This document shows positions 41,037 through 50,525 of a stretch of 64,000 bases of DNA, piece after piece. Position 1 is the first letter of the stretch. Every line of letters starts with the position of its first letter. The DNA is from CAMASH01 sp041746635 (lineage in GTDB: Bacteria; Verrucomicrobiota; Verrucomicrobiia; Chthoniobacterales; Terrimicrobiaceae): assembly GCA_041746635.1 (NCBI GenBank), contig JBGTGQ010000015.1, positions 1 through 64,000 on the forward strand, read 5' to 3'. The position numbers and the translations under genes are program-made. The notes beneath the pieces are model-generated. The model did not search any database. It was not told the origin of the DNA and saw nothing but the letters and a program-made list of their open reading frames with translations.

Positions 41037-42016
41037 CATCCCACCCCGACGAAGGGATTGTCTCCGATCATCCGCCATGCATCCGCCTGTACCTCCCACC
41101 GAAACGTCTCCGATCGACTTGCCAACCCGACGAGGCGCTGCCCTGTTTGCGTTCCTCCCAGCAACAAGATGCTCACACCGCCCGCCATCCCGATCGCAAA
41201 GACAACCATCGGCAACGTCCTGCGAGTCCACCAACTCAGCAAGCCCAGCGCAACCGCGCCGCCAACTCCGGCGGCCAGCAATCCTCCCCGCGAACCCAGC
41301 GAGAACAAAGCCACCATTCCCATGGCCCCGCCGACCAGCCAGGCCGACACTCGCCAACGATGCCCCCGATTCGCACTTAACGCATAGGCCAAGGCGGCAA
41401 TCACAGCCAAGGCTCCGATCATCGATGCTTGATTGCGCGTACTAAACATGGCTCCCAACTCGCTGGCAAACGGCTCCTGCCATCTTGCTTTGTCCCAGCG
41501 CGCAAAAGCCAACGCCCCTGAAATCAACATCAAAAAAATCGCACCCGCCGGGCGAAAAATCCGCTCCTCCGCACCGCTCCACCCTTGCCCCGCTATCCAC
41601 CAGAGAAACATCAATCCGGAAGCATAGATCAGGTACTGTCGCACCAGTAAAAATGGCTGCGGCGTCACATATCCTCCCAAGCTTGCACCCATGGCCTCTT
41701 CAAGCTCGAGACGCCACGCTGGCACACCCATCCACGCCACCGGCAGCAGCCCCAGCAGTGGCATGATCAGCAACAACACCAAACTCCCCTTGAGCCAGCC
41801 TCTCAACGCAAATTTCGGGGGCCAGAGCCACCACAAAGCAAAGACAGTCACGACGATTCCCGACAGGAAAAATTGCGGGCCCAGCATCGCCAATCCGCAA
41901 GAAAAGCCTGGCAACAAGCCGGGCCAGGTCCTCAGAAAATTCTCCCAAGCCGTCTTTCGACCGCTTCGACGAAGCCCCACTTCATGCATCCTCCGTTTGT
42001 TATCAAGCTCCCCCAC
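40943..42016 (-). pseudogene. O-antigen ligase/polymerase-like gene, 5' part, frameshifted
   Basis: 357 codons as read. About nine membrane helices, with the family motif FSTRNQASMIGALAV, ALFSLGSRGGLLAAG and RWEVQADAWRMIGDNPFVGVGW typical of Wzy_C/WaaL proteins. After VGVGW the frame reads an unrelated tail (EVLKRSFRFFVERWG); the true continuation GSFEAVFPFF lies in the -1 frame. Loss of one G in TGGGAAG (about 41034-41037, minus strand) explains this. The protein would join or polymerise undecaprenyl-linked glycans. Divergent from the ABC transporter operon at 42185. Confidence 0.85.
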
Positions 42017-42184
42017 AATCTTCGAGCGATTAAATCCAAGATTCCTAAACCTCGACGATCTCCTGCCAAGCCGTTACCCATATGTTGGTATTTCATCGGC
42101 CGCCAGCACACACCCAAACCCATCCACTGGTTTTTCTCTTTCATCAGAATCACCACGGGCGGCAGCTTGTGAAATCCTCCCGCT

Positions 42185-43048
42185 ATGACCCATCACTTTC
42201 CCACAAGCCGGCCCGTTCAACCCGAGCTTATTGTCGAAGCAGGTCGCACCGAGCGCCATTATTGGCGGGATCTTTGGCACTATCGCGAGTTGCTCTACTT
42301 TCTGGCCTGGCGCGACATCCTCGTTCGGTACAAACAAGCCGTCGCCGGCATAGCCTGGGCTGTCGTACGCCCGCTCGTTACCATGGTCGTCTTCACGGCC
42401 ATCTTCGGCCTGCTGGGAAGATTTCCCTCTGGCGGAGTGCCCTATCCCATTCTCGTTTTCACCGCCATGCTCCCGTGGCAATTTTTCGCCAGCGCCCTCT
42501 CCGATTCCAGCGGGAGCCTTGTCGGAAACACGAACCTGATTTCCAAGGTCTATTTCCCCCGTCTCATCATCCCCGTCAGCGCCATCATTGTCAGCTTCGT
42601 TGATTTTCTTATCACGAGTCTGATTCTTGTCGGGTTGATGGCCTGGTATCATTTTCTCCCCGATGCCCGCATCATCACTTTGCCATTTTTTATCGCCGTA
42701 GCCTTCGCGGCAGCTCTGGGGCCGGGACTTTGGCTGACCGCACTCACCGTCAAGTACCGCGACTTTCGGTTTGTCACACCCTTCATCGTCCAGATCGGAC
42801 TGTACATTTCTCCTGTCGGCTATTCCAGCGACCTCGTGCGGGAACGCTTCGGCGAGACAGTCTTCCAACTCTATTGCCTGAATCCCATGGTCGGTGTGAT
42901 CGACGGATTTCGGTGGGCCGTCCTTGGCGGGAAATACCAGATCAATTGGACCGGCTTTGGACTATCCCTCGCCATCGTGGCTCTGCTGCTCGTGACCGGC
43001 ATTCGCTACTTTCGGCAAACAGAAAAACGCTTCGCCGATGTCATTTAA
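42185..43048 (+). CDS. wzm: ABC-2 type polysaccharide export permease
   Basis: 287 residues. HYWRDLWHYRELLYFLAWRD and ILVRYKQAVAGIAWAVVRPL are the N-terminal interface helix motifs of Wzm/TagG-type permeases; six membrane helices follow, with LPWQFFASALSDSSGSLVGN and LISKVYFPRLIIPVSAII conserved. It forms the membrane channel for lipid-linked polysaccharide with the ATPase encoded next (11-nt overlap). First gene of the long plus-strand polysaccharide operon; the 168-bp divergent gap upstream should carry the promoter. Confidence 0.95.
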   Translation: MTHHFPTSRPVQPELIVEAGRTERHYWRDLWHYRELLYFLAWRDILVRYKQAVAGIAWAVVRPLVTMVVFTAIFGLLGRFPSGGVPYPILVFTAMLPWQFFASALSDSSGSLVGNTNLISKVYFPRLIIPVSAIIVSFVDFLITSLILVGLMAWYHFLPDARIITLPFFIAVAFAAALGPGLWLTALTVKYRDFRFVTPFIVQIGLYISPVGYSSDLVRERFGETVFQLYCLNPMVGVIDGFRWAVLGGKYQINWTGFGLSLAIVALLLVTGIRYFRQTEKRFADVI

Positions 43049-44315
43049 ATCCGTGCAACACCCCCTCATCAAAGTCGAAGGCGTTGGGAAACAATACACC
43101 ATCGGCCACGAGAACGTGGGCGGCAGCCTGCGCGAGCGTATTCACGATACCGCCACCGCGATCTTCCGGCCGGGTACCCGCAAGCCAAAATCGGAAACTT
43201 TCTGGGCTCTGCAAAATATCAACTTTGATGTCCATCCCGGCGAGGTGCTCGGCATCATTGGCCGCAATGGCGCAGGCAAGAGCACGTTGCTGAAGATCCT
43301 TTCCCGCATCACCGAGCCCACCACGGGACGCGTTACTCTGCGCGGTCGTGTCGCCTCGCTCCTCGAAGTAGGCACAGGGTTTCATCCCGAGCTCACCGGT
43401 CGGGAAAACATCTTCCTCAATGGAACGATCCTCGGCATGACCCGGGCGGAAATTCACGCCAAGTTCGACGAGATCGTCAGTTTCGCCGAGGTCGAGCGCT
43501 TCCTCGACACTCCCGTAAAACGCTACTCCAGCGGCATGTATGTGCGCCTCGCTTTTGCAGTCGCCGCCCACCTCGATCCGGAGATTCTCATCGTGGATGA
43601 AGTTCTCGCTGTCGGCGACGTTGCCTTCCAAAAAAAATGCCTGGATCGTTTGCAAGCCATTGCCGGCGACGAGCAGCGTGCCGTCCTGCTGGTTTCGCAC
43701 AATCTCAATGCCGTGCTGCAACTTTGCACCAAAGTCCTCTTTCTCGCTGACGGCCAACTCCGGGCCTCCGGGGATCCTGCGGACGTCGTGCGCGGCTATT
43801 TTGGTTCCTTAAAGCCCACCACCCCGGTCACCTCGCTCGCGCTATTGCCGCGCAGCGGTGCTTTGCATGGCGCCGCCCGCCTGCTTTCCGCGCGCCTGGC
43901 CGATGCGGAGAAATCTTCCGATTGGCAAATCCCTTTCGGCCATCCCATCTCTCTCGAGTTTCGGATTTGTGTCACCCGCCGACTCGATGAGCTCGAGATC
44001 GGCCTTGGCCTGTTTCATTTACAGGGCTTTGAGCTCTGTTCGAGTCTGAGTTCGTGGAGCCACCCCCTCGGGCCGATCGAAGCCGGGGACTATCAGCTGA
44101 AAATAAGCTATCCCACCCTGCCCTTGTTGCCGGGCACCTACCGCATTGGCGTCGGTCTCCGCTCCGAACGGGATCTCGAAGACTACCTGCCTGAGGCCTT
44201 TGAATTGGAAATTACCGAATCTCCGCTTTCCGCCCGTCGGAAGCTCTCCTCCGTTCGCGGCGCTCTCGCCTTCGAAATTACCGCCACCCTCCAGCCCATC
44301 CCCGAGACTCCATGA
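43038..44315 (+). CDS. wzt: Polysaccharide export ATPase with Wzt-type C-terminal domain
   Basis: 425 residues. Walker A GRNGAGKS (residues 75-82), signature motif YSSGMYVRLAFAVAA, Walker B EILIVDEVLAVGD and the H-loop VLLVSHN. The first 255 residues are the ABC domain; the remaining 170 (from ALLPRSGALHGAARLLSARL, with FELEITESPLSAR) form a beta-sandwich like the Wzt carbohydrate-binding domain, which recognises the modified end of the glycan. That fits the two methyltransferases encoded next, since terminal methylation is a known export signal. Confidence 0.95.
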   Translation: MSFKSVQHPLIKVEGVGKQYTIGHENVGGSLRERIHDTATAIFRPGTRKPKSETFWALQNINFDVHPGEVLGIIGRNGAGKSTLLKILSRITEPTTGRVTLRGRVASLLEVGTGFHPELTGRENIFLNGTILGMTRAEIHAKFDEIVSFAEVERFLDTPVKRYSSGMYVRLAFAVAAHLDPEILIVDEVLAVGDVAFQKKCLDRLQAIAGDEQRAVLLVSHNLNAVLQLCTKVLFLADGQLRASGDPADVVRGYFGSLKPTTPVTSLALLPRSGALHGAARLLSARLADAEKSSDWQIPFGHPISLEFRICVTRRLDELEIGLGLFHLQGFELCSSLSSWSHPLGPIEAGDYQLKISYPTLPLLPGTYRIGVGLRSERDLEDYLPEAFELEITESPLSARRKLSSVRGALAFEITATLQPIPETP

Positions 44316-45052
44316 TCACCCGCTTGCACAATGCCTTCCATCACGCCCTGATCGGCTGGAAAAAACAGCCTCCCGTTCACGGACGCTCCTGGACTCCCTC
44401 CTGGCTTCCGCCCGAGATTACCATTGGCTGCGAAGCCGATGCCCATCCGCATTCTCCGGAAGAAAAGGCCGAACTCTTCCTCTCTCACAATACCGGATCC
44501 ACCGAAATTGAGACGCTGAACTGGCTGCATGCCACGATCTGCCTGCTCAAGCCAGCCTGCCTTCTCGAAACAGGTGCCTTGGATGGTCTTGGCACGATCG
44601 CCATGGCTTCCGCCTGTCGAGACAACGGCCTCGGCCGCGTTCATTCCGTGGAGATCGATCCTCACGCTTGCGAGCGGCTCGCCCGGAGGTTGCGGCGCCA
44701 TGGCTTGGCGGAATTTGTCGAAATCCATTGCTCGGATTCCCTCCAGTTTCTCCGTGAAACCGACCTTTCCTTCGACCTCGGTTTTTTTGACAGCCTCTCC
44801 GATATTCGGGCCGAGGAATTTCGCATCATCAGCGAGAGGGGTAAATTTCGCGGCGTCGCCGCATTTCACGACACCTCTCCCCACCGTACCAAGATCCTCC
44901 TAACCGAACCCACTCCGGAGGTCCAAGCCGAATATCGCGCGCGGCTTCAGCAACTCGCGCGCTTAGCTCAGCATTCCGGCTCGTTCGAGACACACCTTTC
45001 GCGAGGGCTCTTCGTCATTTTTCCCCAACCAGGCTCGCCGACGAACCTTTGA
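44312..45052 (+). CDS. SAM-dependent methyltransferase-like protein
   Basis: 246 residues. Rossmann-type motif I is LLETGALDGLGTIAMASAC, then RVHSVEIDPHACERLA, VEIHCSDSLQFLRE and DLGFFDSLSDIRAEEF. This matches class I methyltransferases of the type often found in polysaccharide loci. Overlaps wzt by 4 nt. The acceptor is unknown; a terminal sugar of the exported glycan is a reasonable guess. Confidence 0.8.
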   Translation: MITRLHNAFHHALIGWKKQPPVHGRSWTPSWLPPEITIGCEADAHPHSPEEKAELFLSHNTGSTEIETLNWLHATICLLKPACLLETGALDGLGTIAMASACRDNGLGRVHSVEIDPHACERLARRLRRHGLAEFVEIHCSDSLQFLRETDLSFDLGFFDSLSDIRAEEFRIISERGKFRGVAAFHDTSPHRTKILLTEPTPEVQAEYRARLQQLARLAQHSGSFETHLSRGLFVIFPQPGSPTNL

Positions 45053-45077
45053 CCCAGCGTCACACAACCGCTTTGGC

Positions 45078-45926
45078 ATGACAAAAAAATCACCTTCCGT
45101 TCTGCACCAGAAAATTTCCCGCGTGCGCAGTTTCTTCATCCGCGCCATTCGCCGTCGCTTGGGAAAATACTTCACCCCGCGCAGCGTGGAGGAGTTTGAC
45201 CAAATGGCCGACCGATTTGGCGGGCACTTCCAATTTCGGATGGATATTGATCCCGCCTCCCATTGGAACTCGCCTGGCTTCCTGAAAATTTTCGGAGGAT
45301 TCCAACCGCCGGGAGAGTCTCGTCCGCTCCGTCGGTCTGGCAATGGGGATCGGGTCCGCTCGGATATGCTTCTCCTTCTGCTCCGGGAGATCACTGTGAG
45401 GAAGATCCCCGGCGCCCTGGCGGAACTCGGCGTTTATCAAGGCGACTCGGCCACCCTGCTGCATCACTACTGCCCGGAGCGACGCCTCTATCTCTTCGAC
45501 ACTTTTGCGGGCTTTTCGTCGAACGATCTCGCCAAGGAATCCATCGATCTCCACTTCAATCAACAGCAACAATTTACCGACACCGGAGTCGATCTCGTGC
45601 TGCGACGGATTGGTTCCAACTCCGACAATTTAATTGTCGTTGCAGGCTGGTTTCCTGCCTCCGCCTCGGAGCAAGCTCTCGCCGAAACCTATGCCTTCGT
45701 CCACCTCGATGCCGATCTCGAGGCTCCCATCTCCGCCGGGCTCGAATTTTTCTGGCCCCGGCTTTCTCCCGGCGGTTTCGTCGTCGTGCATGACTACAAC
45801 GCATGGCCTGGCACCCGTCTTGCCGTGGATCAATTTCGCGAACGAGAGCGCCCCGTCGCCATTCCCCTCGCCGACAAATCCGGCTCCATTGTTCTCGTCA
45901 AACCCGAAGCGATCTTGCCCGCGTAA
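45078..45926 (+). CDS. TylF/MycF-family O-methyltransferase
   Basis: 282 residues. ALAELGVYQGDSATLLHHYC is motif I, then RRLYLFDTFAGFSSNDL, VVAGWFPASASEQAL, FVHLDADLEAPISAGLEFFW and PGGFVVVHDYNAWPGTRLAV; DxD and DY residues bind the metal, as in TylF/MycF sugar O-methyltransferases. It probably methylates a hydroxyl of a glycan sugar. 25 bp after the previous methyltransferase. Confidence 0.92.
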   Translation: MTKKSPSVLHQKISRVRSFFIRAIRRRLGKYFTPRSVEEFDQMADRFGGHFQFRMDIDPASHWNSPGFLKIFGGFQPPGESRPLRRSGNGDRVRSDMLLLLLREITVRKIPGALAELGVYQGDSATLLHHYCPERRLYLFDTFAGFSSNDLAKESIDLHFNQQQQFTDTGVDLVLRRIGSNSDNLIVVAGWFPASASEQALAETYAFVHLDADLEAPISAGLEFFWPRLSPGGFVVVHDYNAWPGTRLAVDQFRERERPVAIPLADKSGSIVLVKPEAILPA

Positions 45927-45959
45927 ACTTCCTTTCTTCGGCGGCACCGCGCCACCCTC

Positions 45960-46964
45960 ATGGTTAAATTCATTCGCCGACTTTGGGCGAGCGCCTACTG
46001 GCTGCCTCGGGACCTTCACCTGCTCTGGCAGGCCCGCTTTCCCAGCCACATCATTTACTGCGGCGGCCAGGGATTTGGGGACGATTTACTTCTTACGACC
46101 GTACTCGAAGAACTGCGTCTTCGTGGTCATAAACGCCTCGCCGTGATCTCGCGGCATGAGGAACTCTTTCAGCCTGCCCAACCGGAAATTCGCTTTTTTC
46201 CCGAGACATGGCGCCTTCTCGATGCCGCCCGGCTTAGCGGTGCCCATTGCCTTCACCCCAAATATTTGCTCGAGGCGGCCGGTCCCGACCGAGACCAGCC
46301 GGCCCACATGCATATCATCACGGCCATGTGTCAGTCGGCCGGCCTCAAGGGGAAAGTAAACCTCAAGCCCCATCTCCATCTCCAACCGGACGAGCGAACG
46401 GCTGCATCACCTTTCCAAGGCATGATCGCGATCCAATGCTCATCGCCCTCCACCCTGCCCCAACTACCGCTCAAACACTGGTCCGTCGAGGGCTACCAGG
46501 CCGTGGTGGATTTACTGACTCCACGATTCAACTTTGTGCAGCTCGGCTCTGCCGCAGAACCACTGCTCAGCGGTGTTCGTGATCTCCGGGGACGCACTTC
46601 CATTCGAGAGACAGCCGCGATCCTCGCCAATGCCCGCGCCTATGTCGGTTACGCCGGCTTCCTTATGCACCTTGCCCGTGCCGTCGATTGCCCCTCGGCC
46701 ATCGTCTTTGGGGGACGCGAGCATCCAAGCCAGTCGGGCTACGCCTGCAATGAAAACGTATTTACCCCTCTCCCCTGTTCACCGTGCTGGCAGCGACAGC
46801 ATTGCGATTTCGATCACACCTGCATGACCCGGATCACACCGGAGCTCGTGGCCGCAGCCGTCGAGCGTTGCGTCGCATATACCAGCCGCCCTTTGCCGGT
46901 GGAGACAGCCGAAATTCCCATCGATCGGAATCCTTTTCCCCTCCCCTCCCCAACTTTCATTTAG
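45960..46964 (+). CDS. Family 9 glycosyltransferase (heptosyltransferase-like), copy 1
   Basis: 334 residues. IIYCGGQGFGDDLLLTTVLE is the N-terminal GT9 motif; the C-terminal half has RDLRGRTSIRETAAILANAR, YAGFLMHLARAVDCPSAIVF and GGREHPSQSGY, typical nucleotide-sugar binding. Near the end a CX2CX5CX5C cysteine cluster (CSPC, then two further Cys) is present, as in other members. A paralogue lies at 51466. The transferred sugar is unknown. Confidence 0.88.
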   Translation: MVKFIRRLWASAYWLPRDLHLLWQARFPSHIIYCGGQGFGDDLLLTTVLEELRLRGHKRLAVISRHEELFQPAQPEIRFFPETWRLLDAARLSGAHCLHPKYLLEAAGPDRDQPAHMHIITAMCQSAGLKGKVNLKPHLHLQPDERTAASPFQGMIAIQCSSPSTLPQLPLKHWSVEGYQAVVDLLTPRFNFVQLGSAAEPLLSGVRDLRGRTSIRETAAILANARAYVGYAGFLMHLARAVDCPSAIVFGGREHPSQSGYACNENVFTPLPCSPCWQRQHCDFDHTCMTRITPELVAAAVERCVAYTSRPLPVETAEIPIDRNPFPLPSPTFI

Positions 46965-46986
46965 TGACATCCTCACTCCTTTTTCC

Positions 46987-48078
46987 ATGACCCCTGCCTC
47001 CCCTCCTCGCAGTACGGGATTCCTCGAACCCGCCCTCGATGGCCTGCGTTGGTTTGCCGTCGCCTTGGTGCTCATCGCTCATTTCATTCCTCGTCTGGCC
47101 GACTACAGAGTCTGGGGAACCTACGGCGTAAATCTCTTCTTTGTCCTGAGCGGGTTTCTCATCACCACGATTCTCCTTCGGGCCAAAGAGCGGCTTGATG
47201 CCGGCACCAGTGGAACTCTCCGCGAACTGAAGCGATTCCACGTGCGCCGGATTTTTCGCCTCTGGCCGGTTTACTACGTCGTGCTCGCCCTCGCCTTCAT
47301 CGCAAATATCGAGGCCACGCGAGCCTCGATCTGGTGGCATGTTTTTTTTCTGTCGAACGAGTACATCATCCATCTCGGAGCTTGGCCGGGAATCCTATCC
47401 CACCTCTGGACTCTCGCCGTGGAGCAACAATTCTACATTCTGTGGCCGCTGGTTGTTTTCTGGATTCCCACGCGCATGCTCCCATGGGCCATCGCTTCGC
47501 TGCTCGTCATCGGTCCTCTGGCCAGAGGACTCCTCTGGGCGTTCACGAATCAGCCACCTTCCATAATCATGATTCATTTTCCCTGCTGCCTCGATATCTT
47601 CGGAGCCGGAGCAGCCCTGGCCTGGCTGCGCGTCTCGCCCCGGGGCCTGGCCCGTTTTCAGCCGGTTTTTCTTGGGGCAGCTTTGGTTTTGCTCGGTTGG
47701 TTCCTGCTCGCAGCTGGTTTAAATATCGGGGCCCGTCTCCCTGATCATTGGATTATTTATGATTTCACCATCCAAGCTCTCGGCTTCGGGGGCCTCGTGG
47801 CGCTCGTTCTTGTGCGCCCGACCAGCCGCTTGACCTCTTTCCTTCGTTGGGCTCCGTGGGTTTACCTCGGAACAATTAGTTACAGCATCTATCTCTTGCA
47901 CAATTTCATGCACCGCATCGCGCCCGGGCTTCTCCGCCACACCTTGGGATTCAGCTATTTCTCCAACGAATGGGCCCACTTCGTTTACCTCAGCACGCTT
48001 TCTCTTCTAACCGCATCGCTTTCGTATGTCCTTCTGGAGAAACCAATCCGGAATCTCGGGCACCGACTCGCCCCCTGA
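46987..48078 (+). CDS. Membrane acyltransferase, OafA/YrhL family
   Basis: 363 residues, about ten membrane helices. The N-terminus LEPALDGLRWFAVALVLIAH FIPR gives the DGLR and histidine of Acyl_transf_3 proteins; VNLFFVLSGFLITTILL, HLWTLAVEQQFYILWPLVVF and PIRNLGHR at the C-terminus follow. The family moves acetyl or other acyl groups onto sugars of O-antigens and exopolysaccharides at the membrane. Confidence 0.93.
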   Translation: MTPASPPRSTGFLEPALDGLRWFAVALVLIAHFIPRLADYRVWGTYGVNLFFVLSGFLITTILLRAKERLDAGTSGTLRELKRFHVRRIFRLWPVYYVVLALAFIANIEATRASIWWHVFFLSNEYIIHLGAWPGILSHLWTLAVEQQFYILWPLVVFWIPTRMLPWAIASLLVIGPLARGLLWAFTNQPPSIIMIHFPCCLDIFGAGAALAWLRVSPRGLARFQPVFLGAALVLLGWFLLAAGLNIGARLPDHWIIYDFTIQALGFGGLVALVLVRPTSRLTSFLRWAPWVYLGTISYSIYLLHNFMHRIAPGLLRHTLGFSYFSNEWAHFVYLSTLSLLTASLSYVLLEKPIRNLGHRLAP

Positions 48079-48086
48079 TTTCCGGC

Positions 48087-49028
48087 ATGAAAGACTTCGC
48101 CCTGCCCCCAGCGGTTACCGTCATTCTCTGCACATTTAATCCCCGGTCGGATTATCTGGACCGGACGTTGGCCGCCCTCGCCCGGCAAACCCTGCCAACC
48201 ATTTGTTGGGAAATCCTCCTCATAGACAACGCCTCCTCGCCGGCCGTGCAGGTTGACTTGTCGTGGCATCCTTCCGCTCGCGTGATCCGCGAAGAGGAGA
48301 TCGGCCTCACCGCCGCACGATTACGAGGCATCGCCGCGGCTCGCGCCGAGCTGCTGGTCTTTGTCGATGATGATAATCTTCTCCACCCCGACTACCTTTC
48401 GACTGCTCTCGCTCTGGCCGAAACTTCGCCTAAGCTGGGCGTGTGGGGTTGCGGAGATTTCACGCCGGAATGGGAATCTCCTCCTCCCGCCGGATTTGAG
48501 GAATACCTGCGCTACTTGGCCGTTCATAAAGCGGCACGCGACCGCTGGTCCGACAAGCCCTTCGATTACGAAGCGACCCCAGCGGGAGCAGGTCTTTGCG
48601 TTCGCACCTCGGTCGCCCGCCACTACGCCGCCACGGTCGCTGGCGATCTCCGTCACAAACAACTCGGGCGCTTGGGGGATGTTCTTTCCGGCTGCGAAGA
48701 CTTCGATCTGGCCTTCACCGCCATCGATCTCGGCCTTGCCACCGGGGTCTTTACCAAGCTCGCCCTCACCCATTTAATCCCGCGAACTCGCGTGATGGAA
48801 CCCTATCTCCTGCGCCTCATTGAAGGACACGCCTCGTCCACCGTCCGCCTCCACTTCCTTCGCGATCCAAATTTTTCCCCGCCGAAACACGGCTTGCTCG
48901 ATCGGATTCGGGCCTGGCGCTGGCAATGGAAATTGAAAGGGACCGCCCGAAAAATTTATGACGCCCATCGGCGGGGAGAACGCGCCGCCTGGGCCGCGAT
49001 CCTGGCGACGGGTTCCGATCCTTCATGA
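48087..49028 (+). CDS. Family 2 glycosyltransferase, copy A
   Basis: 313 residues from the ATG at 48087. VTVILCTFNPRSDYLDRTLA begins the GT-A fold; WEILLIDNASS, GLTAARLRGIAAARAELLVF and the metal motif VDDDNLLHPDYL follow. Strongly similar in layout and wording to the gene at 50522 (both read GLTAARLRG and PEWE at the same places). Overlaps the next gene by 4 nt. Confidence 0.92.
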   Translation: MKDFALPPAVTVILCTFNPRSDYLDRTLAALARQTLPTICWEILLIDNASSPAVQVDLSWHPSARVIREEEIGLTAARLRGIAAARAELLVFVDDDNLLHPDYLSTALALAETSPKLGVWGCGDFTPEWESPPPAGFEEYLRYLAVHKAARDRWSDKPFDYEATPAGAGLCVRTSVARHYAATVAGDLRHKQLGRLGDVLSGCEDFDLAFTAIDLGLATGVFTKLALTHLIPRTRVMEPYLLRLIEGHASSTVRLHFLRDPNFSPPKHGLLDRIRAWRWQWKLKGTARKIYDAHRRGERAAWAAILATGSDPS

Positions 49029-50233
49029 CTTCCCCCGCGCGGATTCTTCTGGTCTCCGACACTCTGCCCATCGATGACATCGGCAGTCACATTATCTTCC
49101 GCCGCCACTTGCAGCCACTGCTGGAACGAGGCTGGCGTCTCACCGTCCTGAGCGGAGCGCAGCGGCCCGAGGACTGTTTCTGGGAGCATATCCAGCTTCC
49201 TCGACGACTCTGGTGGTGGCCTCCCGTGCGGCATCGCTTCCTGCCCTCCGTTCGCTTGCGCCTGCGACTCTGCGCTGCGTTTCTCGCCCGGCAGCTTCCG
49301 GCCCGTAACGAGCCCTGCCTCGTGCTCGGAAACCTCTGGGACAATCAGTGCCTGCTTGCCGCCCATCTGGCCGCCACACATTGCTGGCCCATGGGCCTTT
49401 TTTTTCACGACGATGAAATCGCCTGGTGCGGCCGATCCCGATTTTTGGAATGGAAACGGCATGTTGTGACCACCGCCGCCACGCGGATTTGGTCGGTTTC
49501 CGATGCCCTCGTCGCGCAGTTGCCAAAAACGCTGCAAGCCCGTTGCGGCATTCTGCGTCCCCTGCCCACGTCCCGCCGGCGCACTCCAGCCCGCTGGCGG
49601 GAGACCTACGCCAGCGGACCTTGCATCGGCTACGCGGGAAAAACCTATGGAGCATTTCAAAAACTCCTCATCACCCTGGCCCGTCAACTTCAGTCCGTCT
49701 CGGGCTCCTTGTTTGTCATTACGGATCCCGCCAACGCCCGCTTGCTAGATCAGTGCGAACCAAATTTTTTCACCAGGCCGTTTCTGCCCGCCGACGCTGC
49801 CCTGGATGCCGTGCAGGAACGCTGCTCCGCATTGCTCGTCGCATATCCACTCGACTATGCGGGAGTCGAGACGGCCTGGCAGGCTCTTGATTCCAGCTTT
49901 CCCAGCAAGCTTCCCGAATACTCACAAACCGGCTTGCCGCTGGTCTTGATCGCCAGAAAAGCAACGGAACTGGAACACTGGTGTCTTCAGAAACCGGAGT
50001 CTCCCTTTTTCTCTTCTTTCGATACTCCCTTGCTCATCGAGCATCTCGGGAACCTTCGCCAGCGCAGTTACTGGGAGCAGTGCGCCGCCTGGACCCGCAG
50101 CCTTGCCGCGATGGAATTCGATCCCGCCCGGATTCAGGAAATGTTCGAGGCTGATCTACGCACAATGCTCCAGAACAAATCCTTTCCGTTAGATCCCCCG
50201 TACTCCGCCATTTCCCGATTTCCAGGCGGATAA
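49025..50233 (+). CDS. Glycosyltransferase-like protein, GT-B fold
   Basis: 402 residues. RILLVSDTLPIDDIGSHIIF, WRLTVLSGAQRPEDCFWEHI, then TAATRIWSVSDALVAQLPKT, GYAGKTYGAF and PFLPADAALDAVQERC, LPEYSQTGLPLVLIARKATE fit a GT-B (GT4-like) enzyme, although the usual EX7E acidic pair is not obvious. Acceptor and donor unknown. Confidence 0.75.
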   Translation: MTSPARILLVSDTLPIDDIGSHIIFRRHLQPLLERGWRLTVLSGAQRPEDCFWEHIQLPRRLWWWPPVRHRFLPSVRLRLRLCAAFLARQLPARNEPCLVLGNLWDNQCLLAAHLAATHCWPMGLFFHDDEIAWCGRSRFLEWKRHVVTTAATRIWSVSDALVAQLPKTLQARCGILRPLPTSRRRTPARWRETYASGPCIGYAGKTYGAFQKLLITLARQLQSVSGSLFVITDPANARLLDQCEPNFFTRPFLPADAALDAVQERCSALLVAYPLDYAGVETAWQALDSSFPSKLPEYSQTGLPLVLIARKATELEHWCLQKPESPFFSSFDTPLLIEHLGNLRQRSYWEQCAAWTRSLAAMEFDPARIQEMFEADLRTMLQNKSFPLDPPYSAISRFPGG

Positions 50234-50255
50234 TCTTCCTCTATTTTTCCTCTCC

Positions 50256-50525
50256 ATGCCTCGCTTACGTCGGCTGTTTGAAAAGGCTCTCCAGCGTGTC
50301 CGCTTGGCGTGGCTTGTCCTCACGACATTCGAGGACATTCACCAGCGTTCCGGGGTACGGATCAGCTTTTCCCAGGATGGAGAAGACTTGATTGCCTGGT
50401 CTCTCCTCAGCCACTTGGGCATTACCCGTCCCCGCTATCTGCTTGGCTTGGGTTACGTGCTGGCTGCCGAGACCAGCGTCAACGCGCTCCTCGTCGAGTG
50501 GTCCTACCGTCGCTCTGAGCCATGA
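50256..50525 (+). pseudogene. FkbM-methyltransferase remnant with internal deletion
   Basis: 89 residues. Residues 34-62 (RISFSQDGEDLIAWSLLSHL, then GITRPRYL) are the N-terminal motif of FkbM-family methyltransferases, which normally continues DIGAxxP over about 200 residues. Here it jumps to LGLGYVLAAETSVNALLVEW, which looks like the family's C-terminal segment (GYxLxAxTxxNxLFV). The middle, with the SAM-binding site, is missing, so it is unlikely to be active. The frame and the 4-nt overlap with the next gene are kept. Inference from remembered family sequences. Confidence 0.6.

Noticed and set aside
40960..41060. Programmed -1 frameshift in the O-antigen ligase gene
   Set aside because: No X-XXY-YYZ slippery heptamer is present at the junction; a single-base loss is simpler.
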